Shown: positions 54,574-62,894 of the stretch, in pieces | How positions within the stretch are numbered: position 1 is the stretch's first letter | How the letters are laid out: each line of letters opens with the position of its first letter | Virus record (IMG/VR): IMGVR_UViG_3300031521_000034 | Location: 28,988 to 92,987 of that record | Length of the DNA stretch: 64,000 bases | Source: a virus | Strand: one strand, 5' to 3' | Translations under genes and position numbers: made by a program | Notes under the pieces: model-generated | What the model was told of the DNA's origin: nothing | Seen by the model: the letters and a program-made list of their open reading frames with translations, nothing else | Database searches by the model: none

Positions 54574-56004
54574 GTGCTTACCAATGAAGCCGTAACAGCG
54601 GCATTCCCCCTCGCCCAGGCAGTGGTTGCAAAGAATCTGTCTCTGACGGCAGTCGATCCCTCGCCTATGAATCAGCTGGTCAATCACACGACCGGTCTGT
54701 TTGTCAGCAAGGATGTCGGCGGTCAGTTCGCCATGTCGTTCAGTGAAGGCACTGAACAAGTCCACAGTTCCGCCAGCGGGATGATCGTCAAGTCCCACGA
54801 CATGATCGTCGATGAACTCGTTCCGGAACTGGCCAAGGCTGTCTCCAACCACATCTCGTATGCGAAGAATGTGGTGGCTCCTGCCGTGGAACAATTCGTC
54901 ACTCAGGTCGATGAAGTGATGAGAACCATTCCTCGCGATGAGACCATGAGTTTCTCCGTCGTGAGCTGGAATCCTCCGCAACCGCTGCTGCACCCCACGT
55001 TCGAAACACTGCTCGAGAAGTTCCAGTCGGTCGCCATCAATCCGGCTTATCGCCTGCCGTTCGTCATGGGCGCTGTGGAGCCTGAGACTCTGGCAGCTCG
55101 AGTGAAGACCGGTAACTCCGATCTCGATATCTCGATCTCGGTCTGGCTGGCTGGCAAAGGTGAAAAGTTTCTTGATACGGTCTACTATAGCGTGTTCGGA
55201 AACGAATACACCGATCGCATCCAGAACTTCATCGGTCAGCGAGCATCTTTTTCCGGCAGTGTGACGTCGAAGCTCGATGAACTGTTGGCGATCTTCCTGC
55301 TCTCCAATGGTTTCATCGACAATCCTCCGGATGGTACGCCTCTGACGCTTTCCAACTACAACATGGAAATGCGCACGCTCAACGAACTGGCTGGGGCAAT
55401 GCTCTTCAATGAACTCAAAATCATTGAAGCGAATGCCACCACCAAGCCGATCGTGGTTCGTTTCATCGACCGCACAGCTCGTGAGATTGTTGTCAACAAG
55501 GATGTCTACGATCAGTTCCTGGAACAAGGCGGTGATGCTGATGCAGTACTCGGCTCACTGCTGGCCAAGATGCCTGTCTTTACGCTCGAAGAATTCCTGA
55601 GCAAGAAAGGCGAGCTGTCTGGTCTCTGGAACAAGCATGTGGCCATGGCCAGTGTGTCGGACAACAAGTACAAGTTCGCAAAGACCAAGGCTGCAATGCA
55701 CTCGGTGTTTGGTCGGATGATTGCTGCCGACCAACTCGATCTGGAAATCCCTCGTGCTCTGATCTTCGAGAAGTTCTCGGATGAGCTCGATCGGATCAAT
55801 GAGCGAGAGCTGGTTGATCCTTATGGTGTGGCACTGCGTCTTCTGGGACGGTCCAGGTACTATCGGACCGATGCCGAAAAGCTGCTGAGCCGAATCGACG
55901 CGCTCTCGAAAGAGAACCCGAAACTCGATCCTCGTGAAGTCTCGACCATTGCTGAAATCGAATACATCAGTGACTGGTGTTTCGATCAGATGCGACTCGC
56001 ATAA
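54574..56004 (+). CDS. Abundantly expressed-looking virion-type protein
   Basis: A 476-residue protein with a GTG start and a strong AAGGAG upstream. Codon choice is markedly biased and more GC-rich than in the RNA polymerase genes (frequent CTC/CTG, GTC, ATC, TCG/TCC), as is common for highly expressed structural genes. The chain is mixed, with no membrane span and no catalytic motif. It lies two genes upstream of the prohead protease and ends in a strong hairpin. It could be a head component, but I do not recognise a capsid fold signature. Confidence 0.5.
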   Translation: MLTNEAVTAAFPLAQAVVAKNLSLTAVDPSPMNQLVNHTTGLFVSKDVGGQFAMSFSEGTEQVHSSASGMIVKSHDMIVDELVPELAKAVSNHISYAKNVVAPAVEQFVTQVDEVMRTIPRDETMSFSVVSWNPPQPLLHPTFETLLEKFQSVAINPAYRLPFVMGAVEPETLAARVKTGNSDLDISISVWLAGKGEKFLDTVYYSVFGNEYTDRIQNFIGQRASFSGSVTSKLDELLAIFLLSNGFIDNPPDGTPLTLSNYNMEMRTLNELAGAMLFNELKIIEANATTKPIVVRFIDRTAREIVVNKDVYDQFLEQGGDADAVLGSLLAKMPVFTLEEFLSKKGELSGLWNKHVAMASVSDNKYKFAKTKAAMHSVFGRMIAADQLDLEIPRALIFEKFSDELDRINERELVDPYGVALRLLGRSRYYRTDAEKLLSRIDALSKENPKLDPREVSTIAEIEYISDWCFDQMRLA

Positions 56005-56010
56005 CTTCAC

Positions 56011-56044
56011 AGACACTCTGGTAGCTCTAGCTACCAGAGTGTCT
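56011..56044 (+). terminator. Hairpin with short T-rich tail
   Basis: A perfect 16 bp stem (56011-56026 with 56029-56044) then TTATTC, between two co-directional genes. Confidence 0.75.
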
Positions 56045-56064
56045 TTATTCACGGAAAAAAGAAA

Positions 56065-56787
56065 ATGGATATCACTCGTTTTGTTCGTAGTCCGGAAGCC
56101 GTTAAGAGTTCTTTGAAGAAGGTGGGCAATAGTCTCTTTGCCACGAAACCCACAAAGATCTACATTCCGGCGCGGTTCCGTGAACGCAACATGGCTTTCG
56201 TAGGTGTGGAGACATACATCGTCGGTATCTTCGCTATCGTGATTGACGATACCTTGATGGCTACAAATATCGTCAACTCGATGATTCAGATTGAACCCAC
56301 GAGCTTCAAGATTGTGACGGTTGATGATTCTGACTATTACGAATTCTTTTTCGAGCCTGGTGCTAAGGTGGTTGTCAATACCAACTTAGTTCGTCGTGAC
56401 ACTTTGGTTTATCAGATCTACAACGAAGTCATTTCGAAAGGTCGAGTACCTTGGTACATGAACTATCTGGATCTGGCTAGGTTGTTCGACACGGCTCGTA
56501 AGTATGCAAATGCAAACGTGGGTGCTCAGCGAGAAGTGACTGAACTCATTGTCTCTTTGATCTCTCGTGACAGACGAGATAGGTCGAAGTACTATCGGAC
56601 AGTGGTAGCGGACTTGAGGGATGTGTATACGAAGCCTCCCGCATATGTGCCTCTGAAATCAGTGATCTATGCGGCAACCAATACTCTGAACAAGATAGCG
56701 GGTAGCTATATGAACGACGGTCTGATCAGCGCTCTTGTCAATCCTTCTACCCGTGTCGAGAATATTGAACGCATCCTAAGAACCTGA
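56065..56787 (+). CDS. Conserved jumbo-phage-type protein of unknown function
   Basis: A 240-residue protein with a weak GGAAAAAAG upstream of the ATG. The first half is beta-rich (TKIYIPARFRERNMAFVG, VETYIVGIFAIVIDD), and the second half helical and basic with RDRRDRSKYYR. No catalytic motif and no convincing membrane span were seen. It is followed by the prohead protease after 7 bases, so a head-assembly role is plausible but unproven. Confidence 0.5.
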   Translation: MDITRFVRSPEAVKSSLKKVGNSLFATKPTKIYIPARFRERNMAFVGVETYIVGIFAIVIDDTLMATNIVNSMIQIEPTSFKIVTVDDSDYYEFFFEPGAKVVVNTNLVRRDTLVYQIYNEVISKGRVPWYMNYLDLARLFDTARKYANANVGAQREVTELIVSLISRDRRDRSKYYRTVVADLRDVYTKPPAYVPLKSVIYAATNTLNKIAGSYMNDGLISALVNPSTRVENIERILRT

Positions 56788-56794
56788 GGAAGTC

Positions 56795-57565
56795 ATGGCA
56801 ACCAATCTCAACTCCATCCGTTTTACCTGCACTGCACTCGCATCCAAAAACAAGAAAGGGACACTCAAACCTGACGAGGAGGGTTACTACACAGTGATCC
56901 TCGGTGGTCTGAATGTCTTCAACTCCATCGGTGAGTACTACACTGCCATCGGTGTCAAGCAACTCTTTGATAGTTCCTCGCTCTTCATCAAGCGCGTCCA
57001 ACGCTCCAAGCTCCGTGGTGAGTGCGGTCACCCCAAGCCCATGCCTGGGGAAAAGATGCGCGACTTCACGAATCGGCTCTTTCTGATCAATGAGAGAAAC
57101 GTCTCTCACCACATCAAGGAAGTCTGGCTCGAAGAGATGAAGGACGAAAGTGGTCGCACCGTGATCGCTATCATGGGTAAGGTGGCTCCGTCCGGTCCTC
57201 AGGGTGATGCTCTGAAGAAGCAGCTGGACAACCCCAATGAGAACGTCTGTTTCTCGATCCGTGCTTTCACCGATGATGAAGTGATCAATGGCGTCAATCA
57301 CCGGCAACTCAAGAACATCATCACCTGGGACTGGGTGAATGATTGCGGCATCGCTTTGGCTGAGAAGTACTTCTCGCCTGCCTGTGAAAGTATGGGTATC
57401 GTCTCTCTGGAAGAGAAGATGATTCTTCGCAGTGATATCGAGGCTGCTCTGAAGCAACCGGCTATGGTAGCTCAGGAATCGGCCTCCTATAGCATCGTGG
57501 AGCTCATGAATACCATGGGCTGGGCAAAGTCATCGATTCAGAAACCCGCGTACCTCAACTGGTAA
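56795..57565 (+). CDS. Prohead maturation protease, T4 gp21-like
   Basis: A 256-residue protein. LRGECGHPKP (73-82) carries the catalytic His79 in the G-x-x-x-H-P motif, and VCFSIRAF (151-158) the catalytic Ser154 in the S-x-R strand of the phage prohead protease (herpesvirus-assemblin-like) fold. VSHHIKEVWLEE (103-114) and IMGKVAPSGPQGDALKKQL (126-144) match the strands between the two in that family. T4 gp21 has 212 residues, so length fits. It would digest the scaffold and trim head proteins before packaging. GAGGAAG lies before the ATG; it is the last gene before a hairpin. Confidence 0.75.
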   Translation: MATNLNSIRFTCTALASKNKKGTLKPDEEGYYTVILGGLNVFNSIGEYYTAIGVKQLFDSSSLFIKRVQRSKLRGECGHPKPMPGEKMRDFTNRLFLINERNVSHHIKEVWLEEMKDESGRTVIAIMGKVAPSGPQGDALKKQLDNPNENVCFSIRAFTDDEVINGVNHRQLKNIITWDWVNDCGIALAEKYFSPACESMGIVSLEEKMILRSDIEAALKQPAMVAQESASYSIVELMNTMGWAKSSIQKPAYLNW

Positions 57566-57578
57566 CACCGACATAAAC

Positions 57579-57614
57579 CATACCCTCTGTATTCCCTGGA
57601 ATACAGAGGGTATG
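57579..57614 (+). terminator. Hairpin after prohead protease
   Basis: A 17 bp inverted repeat (57579-57595 with 57598-57614) with a short loop, 13 bases past the stop. Confidence 0.75.
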
Positions 57615-57769
57615 TGCCGTCAGTTATCATTTGGGTGTACTTTATCACCCAGTACATTTAAACTTCACAGGGAGCTTATATGGCTAAGTAAACTATGCTC
57701 TAAAACATTTCAGACACACATTACGTAAAAGACTTGTTGTAAGTATGAAGAAAGGCTCAATGTGTTACC
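57615..57769. other. Intergenic region with a three-codon reading frame
   Basis: This AT-rich gap contains a small inverted repeat (TGGGTG 57632-57637, CACCCA 57646-57651), then GGGAG (57670-57674) followed by ATG GCT AAG TAA (57680-57691). It may be a leader, a decayed gene start, or chance. It probably also holds the promoter of the next operon. Confidence 0.4.
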
Positions 57770-58129
57770 ATGTTTCCACAAATCATTTTTGATATCTTCG
57801 ATGACCTGTTAGGAGATATGTTTGGTAGTACTGAATCTCCTGACGACCCTTTTACCTCAGACGTATCGACTATCAAGAATCGGTACTCTGCCACTGGTGA
57901 GAGCAATATATACATCACCATAAAGAACCTCGACGATGGTAGTACGATCTATCTTTACAGAATAAAAGTTGGAGGTGAGCATAAAGAGGTTTATATTGGC
58001 ACAGCCAATACGTATCAAGCTAATAAAGACAAGAAGCTTGTTATTGCACGAGCAGTTAGAGATAAGCTTTTGCATAAAACAGGACGCTTTAACAAAAATT
58101 GTAATGTAGGTAAACGTTGGGCTCTGTAG
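57770..58129 (+). CDS. AT-rich gene, possible AP2-like DNA-binding protein
   Basis: A 119-residue protein. The C-terminal half (YRIKVGGEHKEVYIGT, then VIARAVRDKLL) resembles the three-strand-plus-helix AP2 domain found in phage homing endonucleases and DNA-binding proteins. Base composition is visibly more AT-rich than in the flanking genes and codon use differs (TTT, AAT, GTA, AAA), which suggests recent acquisition. There is no good ribosome site: AAAGG lies 14 bases before the ATG. The N-terminal 40 residues are acidic. The AP2 reading is tentative. Confidence 0.4.
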   Translation: MFPQIIFDIFDDLLGDMFGSTESPDDPFTSDVSTIKNRYSATGESNIYITIKNLDDGSTIYLYRIKVGGEHKEVYIGTANTYQANKDKKLVIARAVRDKLLHKTGRFNKNCNVGKRWAL

Positions 58130-58161
58130 CCTACTCCCAATAACAAACAAAAGGATTTAGA

Positions 58162-58821
58162 ATGGAAGACACCTTTCCGATTTACCGAGAAGCATTGGAG
58201 AAGTTTGACAAGTGCAGGTCAATGGATGAGACCATGGATGTACCTGCCATCGGTTTCACTCTGGCTACTGATCCCACGGACGATGCTGATGAGATGGTCA
58301 TGCATCTGCGTAAACACGTGGAGCAATTGCCTGGTTTCCTCACAAGCTTCATCGAGAAGTCTGCAGGATACTTCGGTGAACAAGGACTGCATTTTGACTG
58401 GCAGAAAATCGCAGGTGTTGCATACACATCCGACACCATCCAGTCCTTCAAGTCTGCTCTGAGACAAGTTACTGATTTTGTTGAGCTGCCTTTCAGGGAG
58501 GCTGCTTTCGGTATTGTCAAGTTCGAACGCACTCATGGCGGCTTCAATGAAGTACTGATGACGCTGGTAGATTCGGCTAAGTTGGTGCACACTGCTGAAG
58601 TCTACGATGCCATCGATATGTATGTAGGACACAAGTACGACTTCAACCTCGTGGTGATCCCAGTTACCAAGGTTCCTGGTTCCAATACAGGCATCTGCAT
58701 CAAGATCCGTGCTAGGCTCTCTTCTGTTGTTCGCGGTTACAACACCGAGGGAGAGTATGTCGGCGAGATTGACTTTGGTCCTGATTGGGAAATGACGTAT
58801 CAGCGTAATCTGAAAGCCTAA
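58162..58821 (+). CDS. Hypothetical protein
   Basis: A 219-residue protein with AAAGGAT upstream. Helical first half, beta-rich second half with DMYVGHKYDFNLVVIPVTK and ICIKIRARLSSVV, a plan shared loosely by several proteins further down this region. No motif is recognised. It ends in a hairpin. Confidence 0.55.
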   Translation: MEDTFPIYREALEKFDKCRSMDETMDVPAIGFTLATDPTDDADEMVMHLRKHVEQLPGFLTSFIEKSAGYFGEQGLHFDWQKIAGVAYTSDTIQSFKSALRQVTDFVELPFREAAFGIVKFERTHGGFNEVLMTLVDSAKLVHTAEVYDAIDMYVGHKYDFNLVVIPVTKVPGSNTGICIKIRARLSSVVRGYNTEGEYVGEIDFGPDWEMTYQRNLKA

Positions 58822-58832
58822 TACCAAGCATT

Positions 58833-58865
58833 CGCTACTATTCGCCTGATAGGCGAATAGTAGCG
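58833..58865 (+). terminator. Hairpin between co-directional genes
   Basis: A perfect 15 bp stem (58833-58847 with 58851-58865) around a 3-base loop, followed by TTTG. Confidence 0.75.
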
Positions 58866-58931
58866 TTTGTTGTACGTGTCAGGTAAGCTGTATGAAACCC
58901 ACAACTGCATCAAGTATACAGGAGAATCATC

Positions 58932-59237
58932 ATGAAACATCTTATCGTTCAGCCGATGCCGGCGAATACTACCACACCCAAACCTACCAGTGATGCACCG
59001 GTCGAACATCTGGAACAGACCACGCAGGCTGAGCAGGTCGAAACACCTGAAGTTGAAGAAGTCCAATCCAAGACCCCGGCTGAGATGATCAGCAACTTCT
59101 TCAAGATCGTCAACCCCCTTCCTCACAAGGAAGATCCCAAGCCCGAACCCAAACCCAAGGAAGAATATCACCTTGCTACTTCTGAAGACGTGACCGCTTC
59201 CATCCGTAACTTCTTCGGCATTTTCAATGCGGTATAA
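58932..59237 (+). CDS. Small disordered Pro/Glu/Thr-rich protein
   Basis: A 101-residue protein with GGAGAATCATC before the ATG. It is almost wholly Pro, Thr, Glu and Lys and probably disordered. Two short hydrophobic segments repeat a pattern: AEMISNFFKIVNPL (about 50-63) and ASIRNFFGIFNAV (about 89-101), possible docking peptides. Its end overlaps the next gene by 11 bases. Function unknown. Confidence 0.55.
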   Translation: MKHLIVQPMPANTTTPKPTSDAPVEHLEQTTQAEQVETPEVEEVQSKTPAEMISNFFKIVNPLPHKEDPKPEPKPKEEYHLATSEDVTASIRNFFGIFNAV

Positions 59238-59652
59238 TCTCGAAGATGTTCTAACTGACATCAAGGCTACCGAAGGCTTTGATGTCAGTCTCTCTGGTGA
59301 AGAGTTCGAGATGCTTTACTCGGACTGGCTTCTGAGGACCGGTAAAAGCACTCTTGATGGCAGCAATGCCGTCAGTGATGCCAAAGACCGGTTTGCAGAA
59401 TACTTGCATGATTGCCTGACACTCGATCTCGATGTGGAGATTGTTGACCCGGATGTTTTCTACGTCTATGGTCAAACTGGGGGTTTCAGTCACAAGTGGA
59501 AGTTCATCAAGAAAGTGGGTGAGGGCGAGCCTTCGAGCGCAATCAGAGACTGCCTGTCTGAAAAGAACACACGTCTGCTGGTGCTAAGCATGACGTATAG
59601 CAAACGCATCATCATTGATGGTGCAGATAGCTTCAGATCCACTCTCAACTAG
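59227..59652 (+). CDS. Hypothetical protein
   Basis: A 141-residue acidic protein whose ATG lies 11 bases inside the previous gene with no ribosome site of its own, so translation is probably coupled. It has a helical start (LEDVLTDIKATEGFDVSL) and a beta-rich end (TRLLVLSMTYSKRIIIDG). No motif is recognised. Confidence 0.55.
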   Translation: MRYNLEDVLTDIKATEGFDVSLSGEEFEMLYSDWLLRTGKSTLDGSNAVSDAKDRFAEYLHDCLTLDLDVEIVDPDVFYVYGQTGGFSHKWKFIKKVGEGEPSSAIRDCLSEKNTRLLVLSMTYSKRIIIDGADSFRSTLN

Positions 59653-59663
59653 AAAGGATAACT

Positions 59664-60245
59664 GTGCGCTACAATTACCAGGTTACTGCGGGATTCAGTG
59701 ATGAAGTCCGAAAGATCGATCCCAGTTACAAAGCACCGACCGATGCCTTCTCACTACCCGTCGGCTCTTTTGCTGACAAGTGGCACAGCGAGTTCCTCAC
59801 CAAGCAATCCATTGCTGACTTTGTCGGCAATACCAAGCCTGTCCTCGATTACATTGATGGTCAGCTCGGCTGCCTGTACGAAAACGTGATCAGTCGGATT
59901 GCCAAGGGCGAAGACTTCCTGAAGATCATGGCCATGGCCAGCCACCTTGCCAGTCACGCTGAAACAAAAGCAGTCGTCTCCTTCGATATCACCATCAACA
60001 CCATGGGCTGCACTGCCGGTTTCTGTGTGGTGGCAGCACTTGAGTGGAAGACTGCTCTTATTACCACTATCAAGGATGGTAATTGGGAGCAGGTGTTTCA
60101 TATCAAGTCTGAAATCAAGGCTGATGAATCGATGGAAGAGAACATCTATTCCGGCATTGTGAGCAAGGCCTTCATGACCAAGAGCGATCTCACGGACGCC
60201 GACATTCAAACCATTGAATGGGATGCTGGACAAGTCCTCGGTTAA
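59664..60245 (+). CDS. Hypothetical protein of the local beta-rich series
   Basis: A 193-residue protein; GTG start with AAAGGATAACT upstream. Helical N-terminal half, then alternating beta strands (KAVVSFDITINTMG, GFCVVAALEWKTALI). Codons are GC-rich. The helical-then-beta layout resembles the neighbours at 58162, 61624 and 62895, but direct sequence identity is low. Function unknown. Confidence 0.55.
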   Translation: MRYNYQVTAGFSDEVRKIDPSYKAPTDAFSLPVGSFADKWHSEFLTKQSIADFVGNTKPVLDYIDGQLGCLYENVISRIAKGEDFLKIMAMASHLASHAETKAVVSFDITINTMGCTAGFCVVAALEWKTALITTIKDGNWEQVFHIKSEIKADESMEENIYSGIVSKAFMTKSDLTDADIQTIEWDAGQVLG

Positions 60246-60257
60246 TGACGGCATAAC

Positions 60258-60283
60258 ACTGGAGAGCTTTCATGCTCTCCAGT
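60258..60283 (+). terminator. Short hairpin between co-directional genes
   Basis: A perfect 10 bp stem (60258-60267 with 60274-60283) around a 6-base loop, in the 56-base gap. Confidence 0.65.
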
Positions 60284-60301
60284 TGGTATTAGAGGACAAG
60301 T

Positions 60302-60718
60302 ATGCGCAAGACCGATCTTGAAGTCAAAGTCGATTTCGACATCCCTTTGGATGATGAGATGTTCCCCAGTATCCTCACGCGATACAAAGCAATGATGCGT
60401 GAGAGGATGCGGTTCGAGTTTAATCCCTTGAGGATTCCTAACGAGTCGTACTGCGGCTCCCACTTTCAGAGTCTGAGAAACTATCTGGCTGAGATTGTCC
60501 GGGCATTGCCTGAGTTCATTCCAATGGATGAAAGCAGTACGGAATACTCCCTGGTTTCTAACTTGAAGGCTAAGACCGTCAGGGGAATCAATCTCACCTT
60601 CTACCCATCTGCAAAGGAGACCATTGCCTGCATTGTGCTCGATGTCCGGTGTAAACTCTTCATCGGCAGCCTTGAAGTACAAACAAATGCTGAAATCTCA
60701 CTAAACTTCATGAGGTAA
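60302..60718 (+). CDS. Hypothetical protein
   Basis: A 138-residue protein with AGAGGACAAGT before the ATG. A short acidic strand region (LEVKVDFDIPLDDEMFPS) precedes helices and a final beta hairpin (INLTFYPSAKETIACIVLDV). No family is recognised. It is tightly packed with the following two small genes. Confidence 0.55.
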   Translation: MRKTDLEVKVDFDIPLDDEMFPSILTRYKAMMRERMRFEFNPLRIPNESYCGSHFQSLRNYLAEIVRALPEFIPMDESSTEYSLVSNLKAKTVRGINLTFYPSAKETIACIVLDVRCKLFIGSLEVQTNAEISLNFMR

Positions 60719-60723
60719 CTCTA

Positions 60724-60912
60724 GTGAATTTTGATAAATATTCCAATAGCCTTACGTTTAATGGACTGCCCTTATCTGAGTGTGGTGAGCAGACTATCAC
60801 GCCAGCATTTATTAAAGAGCAGATCACTAAGCGCCATCTTGCTAAGGAGAAGATTTTGAAAGATCTTGCTGCTGGTAAGAAGAATCCTGCGGACAACACC
60901 GATGTCGGTTGA
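60724..60912 (+). CDS. Small hypothetical protein
   Basis: A 62-residue protein; GTG start with GAGGTAA upstream, 5 bases after the preceding stop. It has a charged helix (KEQITKRHLAKEKILKDLAA) and a disordered end. Its last 11 bases overlap the next start, which supports both as genes. Function unknown. Confidence 0.5.
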   Translation: MNFDKYSNSLTFNGLPLSECGEQTITPAFIKEQITKRHLAKEKILKDLAAGKKNPADNTDVG

Positions 60913-61102
60913 GAAAACTGGCTACTCGCTTGAAGGCTATTTCAAAAAGAATGGCATCACACGCGACATCCGCCCTTCGGAAACCCCAGCTCCTCCTCCT
61001 GGACAATCTGCCTTGGAAGCAGAAATTGCCAGTGATAATGAGTACTTCAAGAAAATCAAGATGTGCTGTCAAAGCATGCTTGTTATTATTGACAAGAATT
61101 GA
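60902..61102 (+). CDS. Small hypothetical protein
   Basis: A 66-residue protein starting inside the previous gene (11-base overlap) at ATG 60902; a longer in-frame start at 60866 would overlap more. It has a Pro-rich middle (SETPAPPPGQSALEAE) and a C-terminal helix with a CC pair. Ribosome site is weak, so coupling is likely. Function unknown. Confidence 0.45.
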   Translation: MSVEKTGYSLEGYFKKNGITRDIRPSETPAPPPGQSALEAEIASDNEYFKKIKMCCQSMLVIIDKN

Positions 61103-61118
61103 TGTGAAAGGATAAGTG

Positions 61119-61511
61119 ATGCCAACTCGTGAAGTACGGATGGTTCCTGCTAATTGGGAGCACCCCAAGAACGCGTATGGTAAGTATAAGCCGTTGTTGA
61201 ATTTCAATCAGTTTGCTGGGGATCTTAAAGAATTCAATAACTTCGCAATGAACCACGGTGAAAAGGCTGCTATCGCGGACATGGGCAGGCGTCCTCGCCA
61301 GGACTACTATATGCCTGAATGGACTGGTGATGAGAAGACTCATTACATGATGTATGAGGTCACCTCTGAAGGCACCCCGATCAGTCCGGCCTGTGAAACA
61401 CCTGAACAACTGGCGCACTACCTGCATGACAACCACGAGACCTGGTTTGCGGGTTTTGAATTGAGCTATGAAGAATGGCTCGACGACATCACTAGGATGG
61501 TGCGCAAATAA
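61119..61511 (+). CDS. Conserved small phage protein
   Basis: A 130-residue protein; ATG 61119 with AAAGGA 6 bases upstream, better placed than the GTG at 61116. The start VRMVPANWEHPKNAYGKYKP and the later TPISPACETPEQLAHYLHDN follow a pattern I remember from small conserved proteins of many tailed phages, of unknown function. It is rich in Trp, Tyr and His, with no metal-binding set that I can confirm. Confidence 0.6.
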   Translation: MPTREVRMVPANWEHPKNAYGKYKPLLNFNQFAGDLKEFNNFAMNHGEKAAIADMGRRPRQDYYMPEWTGDEKTHYMMYEVTSEGTPISPACETPEQLAHYLHDNHETWFAGFELSYEEWLDDITRMVRK

Positions 61512-61547
61512 GCTCTACAACGAATTCAAATCTTGAACACACACTAC

Positions 61548-61584
61548 CAGCCTCTATTGTCAATTAAATAGACTGTAGAGGCTG
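61548..61584 (+). terminator. Hairpin in the 112-base gap
   Basis: A 9 bp stem (61548-61556 with 61576-61584) with a long AT-rich loop, and a further GTC/GAC pairing inside it. Confidence 0.5.
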
Positions 61585-61623
61585 TATGGTGCTTTTAAAT
61601 ATGCATGAAAAGGAGAAACACTC

Positions 61624-62190
61624 ATGAGTAACGAAATGATTGTCTACATGACCAACTACCCCCAGGCTGTGGCTGAGGTTCTCATCGAAACCGAGAAGCT
61701 CACGATCGAACTGGTGTGTCAGCAGCTGAACCTGGCTACCAACTTTCTCTTCGGCGAGATGAATAGCATTCCGTGCCACTTCTGCGATTCCGGCGACAAC
61801 GATTTCAATACCGGCATTCTTCCGATCAAGTCGATGTCAGCGTGGGCTGTCTCAATCGATGTGTCCTTCTGTCCTGATTGGGATGGACCTGATGCCAAGA
61901 TCCACCTGGTCTTCACGGATAAGACCCGCAAGTTCATGAAGGTGGAGAGCATCACTCTGTGCACCGTGGACGAAGATGAACCCATGACCAGCATCGATGT
62001 CAAGTACACCTATGCGCAATGGCTCAACGCCAACTACCACTTCTCTGAACTGGCCGAGAACGTCAACTTCTACATTGCTGAATCTGAGTCCGAGGTTCAG
62101 ATGCCGGACATCTTCAACAGCTACATTCCGTACCTCACCAGTCAGGCAAAAGCCGAAGTGCATGGTGCAACCATGACCGGTGTGTTCTGA
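61624..62190 (+). CDS. Hypothetical protein, highly biased codons
   Basis: A 188-residue protein with AAAAGGAGA 9 bases upstream. It is acidic, with a helical start and beta-rich middle (MSAWAVSIDVSFCPDW), and an end that fits the helical pattern FYIAESESEVQMPDIFNSYI. Codon use is strongly GC-ending, as in 54574-56004, which suggests high expression. Function unknown. Confidence 0.55.
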   Translation: MSNEMIVYMTNYPQAVAEVLIETEKLTIELVCQQLNLATNFLFGEMNSIPCHFCDSGDNDFNTGILPIKSMSAWAVSIDVSFCPDWDGPDAKIHLVFTDKTRKFMKVESITLCTVDEDEPMTSIDVKYTYAQWLNANYHFSELAENVNFYIAESESEVQMPDIFNSYIPYLTSQAKAEVHGATMTGVF

Positions 62191-62209
62191 TCTGAATTTC
62201 TAGATCACT

Positions 62210-62243
62210 GAATCCACTACTCCACAATAGGAGTAGTGGATTC
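62210..62243 (+). terminator. Hairpin between co-directional genes
   Basis: A perfect 14 bp stem (62210-62223 with 62230-62243) around a 6-base loop. Confidence 0.75.
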
Positions 62244-62272
62244 ATACCCTCACCATAAAAAAGGAACGACAA

Positions 62273-62773
62273 ATGAAGCAATGCTACAATACCCTCGGTG
62301 ATGTGTTTTGCGCATTCAATGAGATGCTACAGATTGATCCTGGGATCAGCCAGCAACCCATTGGGTTGTGCTCGCGTGTCGGGTCTGGAGATATGGTTCT
62401 CCTTGACCTCGATAGTGACAGAATTACGATCAATTGTGAGTTCGTCAATGGACTCAACGCCGGCATCTACCTGATCCGTAATGCTGAGGATTATGAAGGA
62501 TTCGATGTTCTTGCTATCGAGGTCATGATGGCCAATGATCCGACAGATCTTGCCAAAACATCCACCGTCTTCAGCTACACCCCTGAGAGCTTTGAAGCAG
62601 CGCTGAAGGGATTCCAAAATGTGGTCAATGCCATGAAGCAGAAGATGGATGAAGTCAGACAGGGCATCCATTTCACGATCAACGGCACTGATGAACTGAT
62701 GTCGTTCTTGACCTGTGAGAAAACCATTCGCGAATACGGAGTCAGGAGATCCACTATCCTGCGCTATCGCTAA
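62273..62773 (+). CDS. Hypothetical protein, paralogue of the next gene
   Basis: A 166-residue protein with AAAAAGGAACGAC upstream. The last 60 residues (VVNAMKQKMDEVRQGIHFTI, then NGTDELMSFLTCEKTIREYG) run parallel to the same part of the protein at 62895 (SVVQAILDTRTGMNCYI, then NASQEFVRYLLRDDVVLQYG). N-terminal halves are beta-rich and less alike. Function unknown. Confidence 0.55.
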   Translation: MKQCYNTLGDVFCAFNEMLQIDPGISQQPIGLCSRVGSGDMVLLDLDSDRITINCEFVNGLNAGIYLIRNAEDYEGFDVLAIEVMMANDPTDLAKTSTVFSYTPESFEAALKGFQNVVNAMKQKMDEVRQGIHFTINGTDELMSFLTCEKTIREYGVRRSTILRYR

Positions 62774-62817
62774 CATAAAGAAGTGTTAGACTAACATCTG
62801 AACTAACAGCACACTTT

Positions 62818-62841
62818 CACATCCCTTATGTAAGGGATGTG
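62818..62841 (+). terminator. Hairpin between co-directional genes
   Basis: A perfect 11 bp stem (62818-62828 with 62831-62841) with a 2-base centre, in the 121-base gap. Confidence 0.65.
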
Positions 62842-62894
62842 AGGGGGTATGGCTATATCAGCCATTCACACATACATGAACAGGAGAAAGACTC

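Noticed and set aside
9350-57705. Shared TCTAAAACAT in two intergenic gaps (near 9351 and 57700)
   Set aside because: Flanking genes run in opposite directions relative to the motif, and two copies in AT-rich gaps can be chance.
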